A DNA stretch of 64,000 bases, taken from an uncultured Eubacterium sp. (GTDB lineage Bacteria > Bacillota > Clostridia > Oscillospirales > Acutalibacteraceae). Below the pieces are notes generated by a model. The model worked only from the letters and a program-made list of their open reading frames with translations. It did not search any database and was not told where the DNA came from. The position numbers were made by a program, and so were the translations under genes. The stretch covers positions 1-64,000 of the forward strand of contig CAJTLP010000004.1 of assembly GCA_910577195.1 (NCBI GenBank). The letters run 5' to 3'. Positions 26,314 through 35,268 of the stretch are shown here, in pieces; positions within the stretch are counted from its first letter, which is position 1, and each line of letters starts with the position of its first letter.

Positions 26314-27339
26314 TTACTCCTTGTTGATTTTTATCAGCTTTGTGGGATAAAGGAATATTTCCAGATATTTTGTTTTGTTCATTATAAATGCCGCAATGGC
26401 AGGTCCGGCAAAGGTGGCAATCAGTCCGCAGGGCACCTGTATGTACCACGCGTTAAGACCTATTTTAGAAAGAATGACTCTTACCCCTGCAGCAAATATG
26501 GTATGCATAAGGAAAATAGGAAGATTGTACTTAATTAAAAGCTGTGTGATTTTTCCGCTTTTGATTGTACTGCCTGAGAATAACAGGAATATACCGATTA
26601 CGGCAATCAAGCCGAGAACAAAGGATAAAGCCTTGTTTTCGATACCATAATGGTATCTTACTGCACTCAGTGCAGTAAACACTGCGAAAGCTGCAGCACC
26701 TATAATAGTTCTATGTTTTAGCGGTTTAAAATCAAAAATGCACAGTGCCATACCCAGCACAAACCATATGGAATAGCTGAATATTCCTGTTATAAAATAG
26801 GGAAGACTGATGTCCTGAAGAATATCAGTTACCGAAACGATTTTCAGTATAAAGGAAACGGCAAGCAATATGCTGATGCCCTTTTTACTTTTAATCGGCG
26901 GTATGATTAGGAACATAAAGAACAAGACATATAAATACCAGTATGGTGCAGTGGGCTCAATAAAAAGTGTGTGAAGCAAGCCGTCGGCTTGTGTGTTAAC
27001 ACTGTCACCTGCAAGCTTTTTCATCAGCACGGTAATTGTTGAAAATACAAAGTACGGCACACCGAGAGCCAGCAGCTTGTTAGCCACAAACACAGGATAT
27101 TTATAATTGTTTTTACGTTTAACAGAGAAAATGTACAAGAATCCGCTGCAAAGAAAGAATAGCTGAACATGGAACAGATATATTGTATCCTTAAACCATT
27201 CCGTAAAGCTGTTGTAGGGTACGATATTGCTTGCATCCATACTCATAATGAAATGACCGAGAACAACAAGAACGCACGCAAGTGCTTTAATATTATCGAG
27301 ATAATCTACTCGGTTTAATGTTTTGTTCAATGAAATCAC
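26314..27339 (-). CDS. Acyltransferase 3 family membrane protein
   Basis: A 341-residue protein with about ten helices of the OafA/YrhL acyltransferase-3 family, which puts acetyl or similar groups on exported glycans. The signature YLDNIKALACVLVVLGH near 14-30 holds the Arg/Asp-type loop and catalytic His region; later LFFLCSGFLYIFSVKRKN and APYWYLYVLFFMFL fit the family. The start is not certain: a GTG at 27339 is very near AAAGG (3 nt), while a TTG 9 nt later has longer spacing. Likely O-acetylates the polymer or a precursor. Confidence 0.85.
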   Translation of the reverse strand: MISLNKTLNRVDYLDNIKALACVLVVLGHFIMSMDASNIVPYNSFTEWFKDTIYLFHVQLFFLCSGFLYIFSVKRKNNYKYPVFVANKLLALGVPYFVFSTITVLMKKLAGDSVNTQADGLLHTLFIEPTAPYWYLYVLFFMFLIIPPIKSKKGISILLAVSFILKIVSVTDILQDISLPYFITGIFSYSIWFVLGMALCIFDFKPLKHRTIIGAAAFAVFTALSAVRYHYGIENKALSFVLGLIAVIGIFLLFSGSTIKSGKITQLLIKYNLPIFLMHTIFAAGVRVILSKIGLNAWYIQVPCGLIATFAGPAIAAFIMNKTKYLEIFLYPTKLIKINKE

Positions 27340-27369
27340 TATCCTTTCAAATAGATACGGATTCAGTGC

Positions 27370-28539
27370 TTATTTGCTTGTCTGTGCAGCGATATCGGCA
27401 TCAACGATTTCTTCACCTGTTTTATGCTTAAGCTGTTCTCTTGATACATCTGAAAGGCCATCATTTACAATAGCATTCATATCGCATGTCGAGAGCTTGT
27501 CAAGCTCTTCCTTAGTAACCTTGCCGTCACGTAAATCACGGCAGATTTTATTTTCATACATAGAATATTTCTGTTCCTTGAAGAAACGGAGAAACTTATG
27601 CTTGATTACCCAAGCAGCAGGCTTATGAATGTATTTATGCATAGCAGGGGAGACAGAGCCAATCATCCAGCACTGTCTGTCGCAGTGGCGTACCTTTTCA
27701 CGCACCTTGTCAGCCTGTTTGCTGTTCCAAAGCGTTTCCCAGTCGGTATCATTCAGGTTTCCCATAACCTCTTTTTCCTTTGTACCGTTACACGGCATAA
27801 CATCACCGTAAGGGTCAATAAAGAAGGTATCAAATGCCATATCGCAGGGCAGGAGTCTTTCCTGTCCGTAAATATAATTGATGAGACCGTGATTGAAATA
27901 AGCTCTGAACCATTTTTTAGGAGAGTTTGATTTAAGCAGTTCATTGACAAGCTTTTCAAATTCCTTTGCAACCATAGGTCTGTCCTTGATGATATTTTTA
28001 GCCTCTACAAAATAAAAGGAGTTATGAAGTGATGCCGTTGCAAATTCCATATTCATCTTGTCACTGAGCTTGTAAAGTTCTACAAGATCCTTTGCATTTG
28101 CATCCTGAACAGTCATACCGAAGCCTACATCCGGATGATTCATTTCAACAAGCTTCTTAAGAGTTGTATACCCCTTGTTAAAGCCGTCATCAAGACCGCG
28201 AATCGTATTGTTCGTTTCCTCGAGTCCTTCAATGGAAATTCTGATGCCCACATTAGGGAATTCCTTGCAGAGTTCAATGATTCTGTCGGTAAAAAAGCCG
28301 TTCGTGGAAATAACAATTCTGTCGCTTTTTTTATAAAGCTCACGTACAATATCCTTTAAATCCTCACGGATAAAAGGCTCTCCGCCGGTGATGTTTGTGA
28401 AATACATAGGCGGTAATTTTTTTATTGTTTCAACAGTAATTTCCTCTTCAGGCTTTGAAGGCTTCTTGTATCTGTTGCACATATTGCAGCGTGCATTGCA
28501 GCGGTATGTAACAATGACTGTTCCGTTTAATTTTTTCAT
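27370..28539 (-). CDS. Radical SAM protein with SPASM-like C-terminus
   Basis: A 389-residue radical SAM enzyme. The cluster motif is CNARCNMC near residues 14-21, followed by NITGGEPFIRED near 49-60 and ISTNGFFTD. The C-terminal part has Cys residues in LLPCDMAFDTFFIDPYG and VMPCNGTKE near 236-260 and in HCDRQCWM near 295-302, which fit a SPASM-type auxiliary cluster. Members of this family modify peptides or sugars. Inside a capsule operon the most likely target is a nucleotide-sugar or lipid-linked glycan, but there is no direct evidence. GGAGAG precedes the ATG. Confidence 0.87.
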   Translation of the reverse strand: MKKLNGTVIVTYRCNARCNMCNRYKKPSKPEEEITVETIKKLPPMYFTNITGGEPFIREDLKDIVRELYKKSDRIVISTNGFFTDRIIELCKEFPNVGIRISIEGLEETNNTIRGLDDGFNKGYTTLKKLVEMNHPDVGFGMTVQDANAKDLVELYKLSDKMNMEFATASLHNSFYFVEAKNIIKDRPMVAKEFEKLVNELLKSNSPKKWFRAYFNHGLINYIYGQERLLPCDMAFDTFFIDPYGDVMPCNGTKEKEVMGNLNDTDWETLWNSKQADKVREKVRHCDRQCWMIGSVSPAMHKYIHKPAAWVIKHKFLRFFKEQKYSMYENKICRDLRDGKVTKEELDKLSTCDMNAIVNDGLSDVSREQLKHKTGEEIVDADIAAQTSK

Positions 28540-28552
28540 TTTTTCTCTCCAA

Positions 28553-29245
28553 TTATCTTGTACTGATTATTTTTGCAGGCACACCGCCTACAACTGAATA
28601 ATCCGGTACATCTTTATTTACAACAGCACCTGCTGCAACAACACAGCCCTTGCCGATTTTAACCCCATCAAGCACAACTGCATTTGCTCCAATCCAGCAG
28701 TCCTCACCGATTTCAATTCCCTGTCTTGAAGCACCCTGAAGGTAAATCGGCGTCTCTCTGTCGGTGAAAATATGATTCTCGGAAAACAACTTTACACCCG
28801 GACCGAAGATTGTCGAACTTCCTATTTTAACCTTGCCTCTTACGGAGATAAAAGCATTTGCGGCAATACCCACATCATCACCGATTTCAAGGCTGTCACC
28901 AAGCTCGCGGATAACGCCCGTACATTCAATCATACTGCTTCTGCCAAGTGAAAAGTTTTTGCCTATAGTCACTCCGTTTTTGCATAGTGCGTTGATAAAG
29001 CAGCCATCCTCAATTGTAAGTCCAGAGCCGCAGGTAATATGTTTTTTTGAACGTATTTTTACCTTTGAACCGATGAAAGTCATTCTGCCTGACTTTTTAA
29101 ATCCCATACGGCAAAAAAAACCCCTAATAAGCATTGCCATACGGGTAAAGAGAATATCTAGGAGGTCTGATGCGGTAATACTTTCATCCACGGTATACTC
29201 TCTGTGCTTTATTTTGCTTATAAGTTTTGAAACAAGCTTAACCAT
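28553..29245 (-). CDS. Acyltransferase, left-handed beta-helix (hexapeptide repeat)
   Basis: A 230-residue CoA-dependent O-acetyltransferase of the LbH family. Imperfect hexapeptide turns run from about residue 65 to 215 (IKSGSxx-like periods such as IGDDVGIAANAFIS, IGEDCWIGANAVVL and IGKGCVVAAGAVV), with the catalytic-type His in FSENHIFTD. ATG 29245 is used because AAAGGA lies 7 nt upstream; the frame extends 7 codons further to a TTG that overlaps the preceding GT. Probable serine-acetyltransferase-like sugar O-acetyltransferase acting on the polymer repeat. Confidence 0.88.
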   Translation of the reverse strand: MVKLVSKLISKIKHREYTVDESITASDLLDILFTRMAMLIRGFFCRMGFKKSGRMTFIGSKVKIRSKKHITCGSGLTIEDGCFINALCKNGVTIGKNFSLGRSSMIECTGVIRELGDSLEIGDDVGIAANAFISVRGKVKIGSSTIFGPGVKLFSENHIFTDRETPIYLQGASRQGIEIGEDCWIGANAVVLDGVKIGKGCVVAAGAVVNKDVPDYSVVGGVPAKIISTR

Positions 29246-29249
29246 ATAT

Positions 29250-30455
29250 TTATCCTTTGTTTTCAATCAGGCTCTGATATATTCCAATCATAGCTTCACT
29301 GTATTTTTTTACCGTATTTGTACTTGAGTTGATACATTCCTCGCTCATTTTATCAAGCAATTCTGTATTGCTGTAAAGCTTAAGAATTTTCTTTTTTAAA
29401 TCGTTTTTATTATATGCTTTAAAGATTTCACCGGTATTTTCTGTTATAAGCTCAGGCGCTCCGCCTAAATCGGAACAGATAACCGGTGTGCCCAGTGCGA
29501 TTGATTCAATAATGGACATCGGACAGTTTTCATTACATTCAGACGGACATATTGAAAACATGGCATTCCTTATCAGCTCTGTTAATTCATCACCTGTTTT
29601 AAAGCCTACGGCATCAATATTGCTGACATCATTACATAAATCAGCAAGAGGACCAGTGCCTGCAAAGATAAACTCAATATCAGGTAATTCCCTGCAAACT
29701 TCAATCAGTGTTTTAATTCCTTTTTCCACACTTAATCTTCCGAAGTAAAGAGCATATTTCCTGCTTTTATCTTTAGGCTTAAGCTCATCATAGCTTTTGC
29801 AGTAATTGTGTAAAATTTTAATTTTGTCCTTTTTTACGCCTGCGTTGATGATTACATCGGATATGAATCTGCTTGGGCAGACATAACAATCCACAAGATT
29901 ATATGTATCGCGTTTATGATAATAATATGACTCATATGCAGCTATTGCACTTTTTAATGCAGAGCCGTGAACACATTTGTTTTTTATGCAGTTCATATAA
30001 TTTCCGCCAAAACAGTCAGTGCATATTTTTTCAGTCTGTTCATTGTACATTCTGTGGTTCGGACAGGCAATCTGTGTATCGTGCACAGTTTGAACAATGG
30101 GGATATTGTGTTTTTTGATTTCATAAATAATTGAGGGCGTAAGCTGAAAATTAATATTGTTGAGGTGAACAATGTCAGGTTTAAAGTTTTCGATAACCTT
30201 GCCTATTTTGGATTCAGCCTCTTTTGAATAAATGGTTTTTAATGATGATTTTAGTTTATCGGATAGACCTGCATTTCTGAAATCAATATTTTCCGTATAA
30301 CAGTCAATTGTGTTAGAAACACATCTGTCCTCACTGTCCATACCAAAATACTCGACCTGATGCCCTGATGCCTTGAGAAAGTTCCCCAGTCCGAACATAT
30401 AGGTTTCGGCACCGCCTGCAGGATACAGAAATTTATTTACCATCAAAATTTTCAT
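29250..30455 (-). CDS. Glycosyltransferase, GT4 family (3)
   Basis: A 401-residue GT-B enzyme with the N-terminal MVNKFLYPAGGAETYMFGLG near 5-24 and the donor lobe YFGRLSVEKGIKTLIEV near 240-256 plus the E-x7-E box ECNENCPMSIIESIALGTPVI (split ECNENCPMSI and ESIALGTPVI). A Cys-rich insert between lobes (CPNHRMYNEQ, CTDCFGG, CIKNKC) occurs in a subset of GT4 enzymes and may bind zinc. The stop overlaps the reading frame upstream of the acetyltransferase. Confidence 0.9.
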   Translation of the reverse strand: MKILMVNKFLYPAGGAETYMFGLGNFLKASGHQVEYFGMDSEDRCVSNTIDCYTENIDFRNAGLSDKLKSSLKTIYSKEAESKIGKVIENFKPDIVHLNNINFQLTPSIIYEIKKHNIPIVQTVHDTQIACPNHRMYNEQTEKICTDCFGGNYMNCIKNKCVHGSALKSAIAAYESYYYHKRDTYNLVDCYVCPSRFISDVIINAGVKKDKIKILHNYCKSYDELKPKDKSRKYALYFGRLSVEKGIKTLIEVCRELPDIEFIFAGTGPLADLCNDVSNIDAVGFKTGDELTELIRNAMFSICPSECNENCPMSIIESIALGTPVICSDLGGAPELITENTGEIFKAYNKNDLKKKILKLYSNTELLDKMSEECINSSTNTVKKYSEAMIGIYQSLIENKG

Positions 30456-31577
30456 TTATTCACCCTTATATAAGACAAGCGTTTCACTTACGATATCATT
30501 CCAGTTGAATTTATTACAGATAAATTCAGAAGAGTTTTGCTTATATTTGTCTGTCAAATCTTTATGATTCAGAAGCATCTGCAGCTTTTCCTGCAAATCC
30601 TTTTCATTTCCTTTTTCAAATACTGCTGCATTGCTTTCACATACCTCTGTGCATTCCGGAATGTCAGAGATAAGACAGCAGTTACCGTAGCTCATTGCCT
30701 CCAGCAGACTGAGGGGCATACCCTCCAGGTCACTCGGCAGACAGTAGACATATGCATTGGAATAAAGTTCTTCAAGAGTCTGCCCTTGTACAAAATCGGT
30801 AAAGATAATTCTGCTGTCATCTTTTGCCAGCTCTTTGACCTCATTCATATATTCACTTGTGTGGCTTGATCCGCCGGCAATTACAAGCTTTTTATTCGTT
30901 TCAATGTTTTTATATGCATTGATTAAATAATGCACACCTTTTTCAGGAACAATTCTTCCGAGAAAAAGAATATATTCATTTTTTTCAAGCCTGAACTTTT
31001 CTTTTATCAGCGAGTTATCTCTGATTTCAGGTTTTTCAATTCCGTTGGGAATATAGACTGTTTTTCTGTTATATGTATCAAGAAAATATTTCTGTACATT
31101 TTTTGAAAGCACAATAACCTCATCTGCATATTTTGCAGCAGTCTTTTCACCGAATTTTAAAAAGCCGGTAGCAAAGCCGCCCCACTTTGACCTCTGCCAG
31201 TCGAGGCCGTGAATGGTAACAATCACTCTTTTGCCGAAAAGCTTAGGCAGCCAGCACATGGATGCCGGACCTTCCGCATGAAAATGCACCACATCAAAGC
31301 GGCTGAAGGATGCTCTTATTGCAGCCAATATACTGTAAACAATAGCATTCAGTTTGCTGCTCTCAAAAGTAAAAACCGTTTTCAGCTTAATTCCGTTATA
31401 TCTGTCAGATTTTTTACTGTTTTCAAACTCTTTTCCTGAAACATGGTGTCCTTTGCGGTTGTATGCCACAACAGTGTGACCTCTTTTTACAAGCTCGGTG
31501 GAAAGCTTATCTACCACGATTTCAATTCCGCCTTCGCGCGAAGGTATTCTTTTGTGGCCAATCATTGCAATTTTCAT
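30456..31577 (-). CDS. Glycosyltransferase, GT4 with DUF1972-type N-terminus (4)
   Basis: A 373-residue enzyme. The start MIGHKRIPSREGGIEIVVDKL near 5-25, split RIPSREGGIE, is the hallmark of the DUF1972 rhamnosyl/galactosyl-transferase group often second in the assembly of capsule repeats. Donor lobe: FLGRIVPEKGVHYLINAY near 210-227 and DLEGMPLSLLEAMSYGNCCL near 286-305. Its stop TAA is directly followed by the next ATG. As the first GT after the initiating transferase gene it may add the second sugar (inference). Confidence 0.9.
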   Translation of the reverse strand: MKIAMIGHKRIPSREGGIEIVVDKLSTELVKRGHTVVAYNRKGHHVSGKEFENSKKSDRYNGIKLKTVFTFESSKLNAIVYSILAAIRASFSRFDVVHFHAEGPASMCWLPKLFGKRVIVTIHGLDWQRSKWGGFATGFLKFGEKTAAKYADEVIVLSKNVQKYFLDTYNRKTVYIPNGIEKPEIRDNSLIKEKFRLEKNEYILFLGRIVPEKGVHYLINAYKNIETNKKLVIAGGSSHTSEYMNEVKELAKDDSRIIFTDFVQGQTLEELYSNAYVYCLPSDLEGMPLSLLEAMSYGNCCLISDIPECTEVCESNAAVFEKGNEKDLQEKLQMLLNHKDLTDKYKQNSSEFICNKFNWNDIVSETLVLYKGE

Positions 31578-31599
31578 AATGTCACCATGTTAAAAAAGT

Positions 31600-33099
31600 T
31601 TATTCAGCACCCTTGTGGGTTAAAACAACTCCTACAGTTTTAAATAATATTTTTATATCCAGCCATAAAGACCAATTATCAATATATGTGCAGTCAAGTT
31701 TTACGACTTCTTCAAAATCCTGGATATCGGATCTTCCTGAAACCTGCCATAAGCCGGTAATACCCGGATTAAGTGAAAGTCTTCTTTTGTGGTGGCTTTC
31801 ATACTGTTCAAATTCATCAATGGTAGGAGGACGTGTTCCCACAAGACTCATATCGCCCTTAAGAACATTCCAGAACTGTGGAAGCTCATCAATGCTGGTT
31901 TTGCGAATGAATTTGCCAACCTTTGTAATTCTGGGATCATTGTCCATTTTGAACATAAAGCCGTCCATTTTGTTCTGCTCCATAAGAGCCTTTTTTCTTT
32001 CCTCAGCGTCAACATACATAGAGCGTATTTTGTAAATATTAAAGATTCTGCCGTTTTTCCCAATTCGCTGCTGCTTGAAAATAAGAGGTCCCGGAGATTC
32101 TATCAGAAGCGGAATTGCAGTTATCAGGATAATCGGAAGTGAAACAATAGTTCCCACAAGTCCGCCTATAATATCAATAGCTCTTTTCACAATCAGTGCA
32201 GTGCTGTTGTGCACTGCCGGTGAGAAAATGGCCATAGGGACATCGCCTTTAATCTCACAGTTGATATTATTGAATTTGCTTTCACGAAGTATTTTTTCAA
32301 GGGATGGAACATTGATATTAACAACGATTCCCATATCCTCAAGTTCTTCAATATATTGTGCCACTTCGTGTTCATGTCCTGACGGAAGATTGATATAAAT
32401 CTCATCAAGAGAAGCTGTGCGAATCCAGCCCATAAGATTGTCAAGATTTGCTACTACAGGAACACCGTCAATATTGTTAATGATTTCTTCAGTTTCAGTC
32501 AAAACAGATGAGCCGGAATAAGCGGCTTTTTTTGTTACGCGTCTGTATGAGCCGTTTTCATATGTGGTGTCTAACAGTGCAACCGCTTTTATGTTCTTAG
32601 ACCAGTCTGTTTTCAATTTAGGGATGAATTCATTTCCTTTATCGACAGTTGTTATAACACCGGTAATTGTTGCCATTTTACTGTTTGATATTTTCTTTAT
32701 CATTATCCGCTTATAAACAAAGCGTCCTGCAAGTGACAGCACAATATAGACAATGAAGCTGCTTGTAAATAAATATCTTGAGTCAATGATTTCATTCTTG
32801 GAAATCAACAGTAAAACAGACAGGAGTGCATATGTAATCATACAGTTTCTCAGTGTTGAGGAAATCTCCATAGGCTTACTGCGTTTGAGCAGATTGACAG
32901 GGGAGTAGAAACAGAAGAAAACAGTTATGTACGAAAGGATTACAATTATACCATAATCAATCCAGCTCTGACAGCTGTAGTCCTCAATCCTTTTGATAAC
33001 TGCTGTAAAAAAGACGTAACTGATTATATGAGCAAAACTTAATGATAAAAATCCCACAAAAAATTCAGAAAGCTTCTGAATTCTGTTACGGTTATCCAT
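31600..33099 (-). CDS. Initiating polyprenyl glycosylphosphotransferase (CpsE/WbaP type)
   Basis: A 499-residue membrane enzyme that starts the repeat unit by moving a sugar-1-phosphate onto undecaprenyl phosphate. There are four to five N-terminal helices (about 12-130), a CoA-binding-like middle domain (about 140-270), a hydrophobic hairpin VKRAIDIIGGLVGTIV near 280-295 and the catalytic C-terminal sugar-transferase domain with PGPLIFKQQRIGKNG, IYKIRSMYVDAEERK, IDELPQFWNVLKGDMSLVG and GLWQVSGRS. Full length for the family. GCAGGTG precedes the ATG. The donor (UDP-Glc, UDP-Gal or other) is not deducible. Confidence 0.93.
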   Translation of the reverse strand: MDNRNRIQKLSEFFVGFLSLSFAHIISYVFFTAVIKRIEDYSCQSWIDYGIIVILSYITVFFCFYSPVNLLKRSKPMEISSTLRNCMITYALLSVLLLISKNEIIDSRYLFTSSFIVYIVLSLAGRFVYKRIMIKKISNSKMATITGVITTVDKGNEFIPKLKTDWSKNIKAVALLDTTYENGSYRRVTKKAAYSGSSVLTETEEIINNIDGVPVVANLDNLMGWIRTASLDEIYINLPSGHEHEVAQYIEELEDMGIVVNINVPSLEKILRESKFNNINCEIKGDVPMAIFSPAVHNSTALIVKRAIDIIGGLVGTIVSLPIILITAIPLLIESPGPLIFKQQRIGKNGRIFNIYKIRSMYVDAEERKKALMEQNKMDGFMFKMDNDPRITKVGKFIRKTSIDELPQFWNVLKGDMSLVGTRPPTIDEFEQYESHHKRRLSLNPGITGLWQVSGRSDIQDFEEVVKLDCTYIDNWSLWLDIKILFKTVGVVLTHKGAE

Positions 33100-33113
33100 G
33101 TAAAAACACCTGC

Positions 33114-33914
33114 TTATTTGTATCTGTAATTATAATTGCTGTATCCGTAGTTATAGTTATAATTATAGTTGTAGTTGTATTTTGAGCGGTAATAGCCTCT
33201 TTTATAGTATCTTGAATAGCGCTTGCCGGAGGCATTGGTATCATTCATAATGAATCCTACAATAGGAGCACCGATATGTCTGAGTGAATTTACTGTCATC
33301 TTTACTTCCTGCATATCAGTGGTTTCAAGCTTAACAACGATAATATATCCTGTTGCTTTTGAAGCAAATGCAGTTGAGTCCGTTACAAGATTTATCGGCG
33401 GTGTGTCTATAAGTACACAGTCATAACGCTCTTTAACAAATTCAAGCAGCTGATCCATTCGTGCTGATGCAAGGAGCTCCGCCGGATTCGGAGGAATTTT
33501 ACCTGCTGTTAAAATGGAAAGATTTTCAATATCTGTTTTGGAAACAGTTATGCTGTCAGTAAGTCCTGCAAGAATTTCGGAAAGACCGTTTTTTACAGGA
33601 ATAGAGAACATACGGTGTACAGTGGGGTTACGCATATCTGCATCAATGAGCAGGGTTCTTTTGCCCATCTGTGCAAATGAAATTGCCATATTGATGGAAT
33701 TAATTGATTTACCATTATTGGCAGTAGGACTTGAAACAACAAATACAGGACATTTCTCACCCTGCTGTGTGAAAAGGAGATTTGTTCTTACTGAATTGTA
33801 AGCTTCCTTAACAACAAAGGGGGAATCGGCAGAAAGAATCTTTTTCTGATCTTCTCGTGAAAAAGCCAGTGATTTTGTTTCTTTTTTCTTTTTCTTTAAT
33901 CCAAGCTTAGCCAT
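33114..33914 (-). CDS. cpsD: BY-kinase CpsD/CapB-type with Tyr-rich tail
   Basis: A 266-residue bacterial tyrosine kinase that controls polymer length with its membrane activator CpsC. Walker A is SPTANNGKS near 61-69, Walker A' LLIDADMRNP near 91-100 and Walker B CVLIDTPP near 164-171. The C-terminus has 15 Tyr within the last 37 residues, mostly as Tyr-Asn dipeptides, encoded by an AT-only repeat-like DNA tract (33121-33185). These are the likely autophosphorylation sites. The start overlaps the cpsC stop by 8 nt. Expression is from the operon promoter at 34740-34768. Confidence 0.93.
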   Translation of the reverse strand: MAKLGLKKKKKETKSLAFSREDQKKILSADSPFVVKEAYNSVRTNLLFTQQGEKCPVFVVSSPTANNGKSINSINMAISFAQMGKRTLLIDADMRNPTVHRMFSIPVKNGLSEILAGLTDSITVSKTDIENLSILTAGKIPPNPAELLASARMDQLLEFVKERYDCVLIDTPPINLVTDSTAFASKATGYIIVVKLETTDMQEVKMTVNSLRHIGAPIVGFIMNDTNASGKRYSRYYKRGYYRSKYNYNYNYNYNYGYSNYNYRYK

Positions 33915-34701
33915 TATTTGTCTCCTCCTTTGCAGTATTTCCTATATCAAATGACGGAGTTGATGAACCTACGGACGATTTGGCATCCGATTTTGATTTT
34001 TCAGCCGAAGGTACAAGACGTGGTATTGTACCGAGAATAGGAATGTCAAACTCTCTCTCAAGATCTTTCTCATCCATAATTCTTGTGTCGAACAGTTCTT
34101 TAATGAAGAAGAAAACAAAAGAAACAGCAAAGCTGAAAGCAAGTCCGATTAATATATTTCTCTTCAGATTAGGAGATGACGGTGATGTAGGAGGGGTTGC
34201 ATAGTCGATAACCTCTACTCCACCGACCTTAAGGATTCTGACGATTTCCTCAGGACAGGTGTTTGCTATTTCATTTGCCACATCAGCTGCAAGCTGAGGA
34301 TCAGTACTTGTGACATTTACCTGAAAGGCAAGAGTGTCCTCAATCTGAGAACAGCTCATCATGGAGCGAATCATTTCAGGCTTCATTCCGTTTCCGATTT
34401 TATCTGCAACCTTTTGTGTGAAAGTGTTACTTCCCACAACAACAAGGTATGTATTAACAAGTCGCTGCGAAGCTTCCAGCTCACTTGAGGTAATTGTACT
34501 GTTTGATGCAACACGGTTATCACTGCTGCTGTAAACATGCATCTTTATTGATGCGGTATACTTTGGCTCAATAAAAAAGTTTGTAATACAGCCTGCAAGT
34601 ACTCCGCCGATTAAAGATATGATAATGATGAAAATGACTTTCTTCTTTAACATAGAAAATATTTTTCTTAAATCTATGTTAATATCTCTGTTTTCTTCCA
34701 T
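33907..34701 (-). CDS. cpsC: Wzz/CpsC-type chain-length regulator, kinase activator
   Basis: A 264-residue membrane protein with two helices (about 18-40 and 176-196) around an extracytoplasmic Wzz domain (about 41-175), with PPTSPSSPNLKRN before the second helix as in the family's Pro-rich motif. The cytoplasmic tail after 200 is expected to bind and activate CpsD. It is the first gene of the operon, with AGGAGG at an ideal distance. No separate phosphatase (CpsB) gene is present in the window. Confidence 0.92.
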   Translation of the reverse strand: MEENRDINIDLRKIFSMLKKKVIFIIIISLIGGVLAGCITNFFIEPKYTASIKMHVYSSSDNRVASNSTITSSELEASQRLVNTYLVVVGSNTFTQKVADKIGNGMKPEMIRSMMSCSQIEDTLAFQVNVTSTDPQLAADVANEIANTCPEEIVRILKVGGVEVIDYATPPTSPSSPNLKRNILIGLAFSFAVSFVFFFIKELFDTRIMDEKDLEREFDIPILGTIPRLVPSAEKSKSDAKSSVGSSTPSFDIGNTAKEETNNG

Positions 34702-34739
34702 AGTTCCCTCCTGGTTTTATGGTAAAATTATATAAAAAT

Positions 34740-34768
34740 ATTATACCAATTAACATATAATATGTCAA
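34740..34768 (-). promoter_or_regulatory. Perfect-consensus promoter of the 24-kb capsule operon
   Basis: On the minus strand TTGACA (34768-34763), exactly 17 bp and TATAAT (34745-34740). Transcription would begin near 34733, 32 nt before the cpsC ATG. The surrounding 100 bp is almost pure A/T, acting as an UP-like region. All 20 genes down to 10660 have gaps below 40 nt. Confidence 0.88.
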
Positions 34769-34861
34769 CTGATATATATTATTTATATATAATAAATTTA
34801 ATATATATTTATTATTTTTATTAAATATGCCGAATTATGTCAATTGTGCACAATATTGTAA

Positions 34862-34898
34862 AAAAGGCTGCAACGTATTTATAACGTAACAGCCTTTT
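34862..34898 (-). terminator. Terminator after the Dabb gene
   Basis: A stem AAAAGGCTG/CAGCCTTTT (34862-34870 with 34890-34898) with a further inner ACGT pairing and a T-run on the minus side. Confidence 0.82.
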
Positions 34899-34909
34899 AG
34901 AAATTCATA

Positions 34910-35200
34910 TTAAATTTCGTAATCAATTGCGATTGAGGTTTCCTGAACACTGTGTATATATTTTTTCACAACATCACAGTGATAAGGATCTTTCTGATAA
35001 TTTTCAAGATCCTCTTTGCTGTCAAATGTAGTTTCAAGAATGATATCATAAGAGCGTGGTGAGTGCAGAAAATCAATTCCCACCTGAATACTTCTGAGCT
35101 GAGGTACCTTGCCCTCCATTGATCTGAAAATTTCTGCCGACTTTTCACAGCTTTCCTTGCTGTTGTCCTTAAGTTTAAAGCATACAATGTGTTTAATCAT
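34910..35200 (-). CDS. Dabb-domain (stress-responsive A/B barrel) protein
   Basis: A 96-residue small alpha+beta barrel protein. The family start MIKHIVCFKLKD at residues 1-12 is followed by the pattern MEGKVPQLRSIQVGIDF near 30-46, SYDIILETTFDSKEDLENYQ near 51-70 and the HCDVVKKYI end. The His at position 4 and the conserved Tyr are in place. Known members range from stress proteins to cyclases; no role is assigned here. ATG 35200 has GGAG upstream, and the frame upstream of it crosses the rny terminator, so longer starts are unlikely. Confidence 0.88.
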   Translation of the reverse strand: MIKHIVCFKLKDNSKESCEKSAEIFRSMEGKVPQLRSIQVGIDFLHSPRSYDIILETTFDSKEDLENYQKDPYHCDVVKKYIHSVQETSIAIDYEI

Positions 35201-35237
35201 AGTTTCATCTCCGGTTACTATTTGTAAATGATTAACA

Positions 35238-35263
35238 AAAATGCCGACATATGCCGGCATTTT
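35238..35263 (-). terminator. Terminator after rny
   Basis: A 9-bp stem AAAATGCCG/CGGCATTTT (35238-35246 with 35255-35263) with an 8-nt loop; on the minus strand it is followed by a T-rich tail, directly after the RNase Y stop. Confidence 0.88.
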
Positions 35264-35268
35264 ATTTG

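Noticed and set aside
26306..26449. 48-codon N-terminal extension of pyruvyl transferase 2
   Set aside because: It lies inside the acyltransferase gene, has unrelated composition, and a ribosome site precedes the internal ATG at 26305.
33121..33185. Possible CRISPR or tandem repeat array
   Set aside because: It is the in-frame code for the Tyr/Asn tail of CpsD, without spacers.
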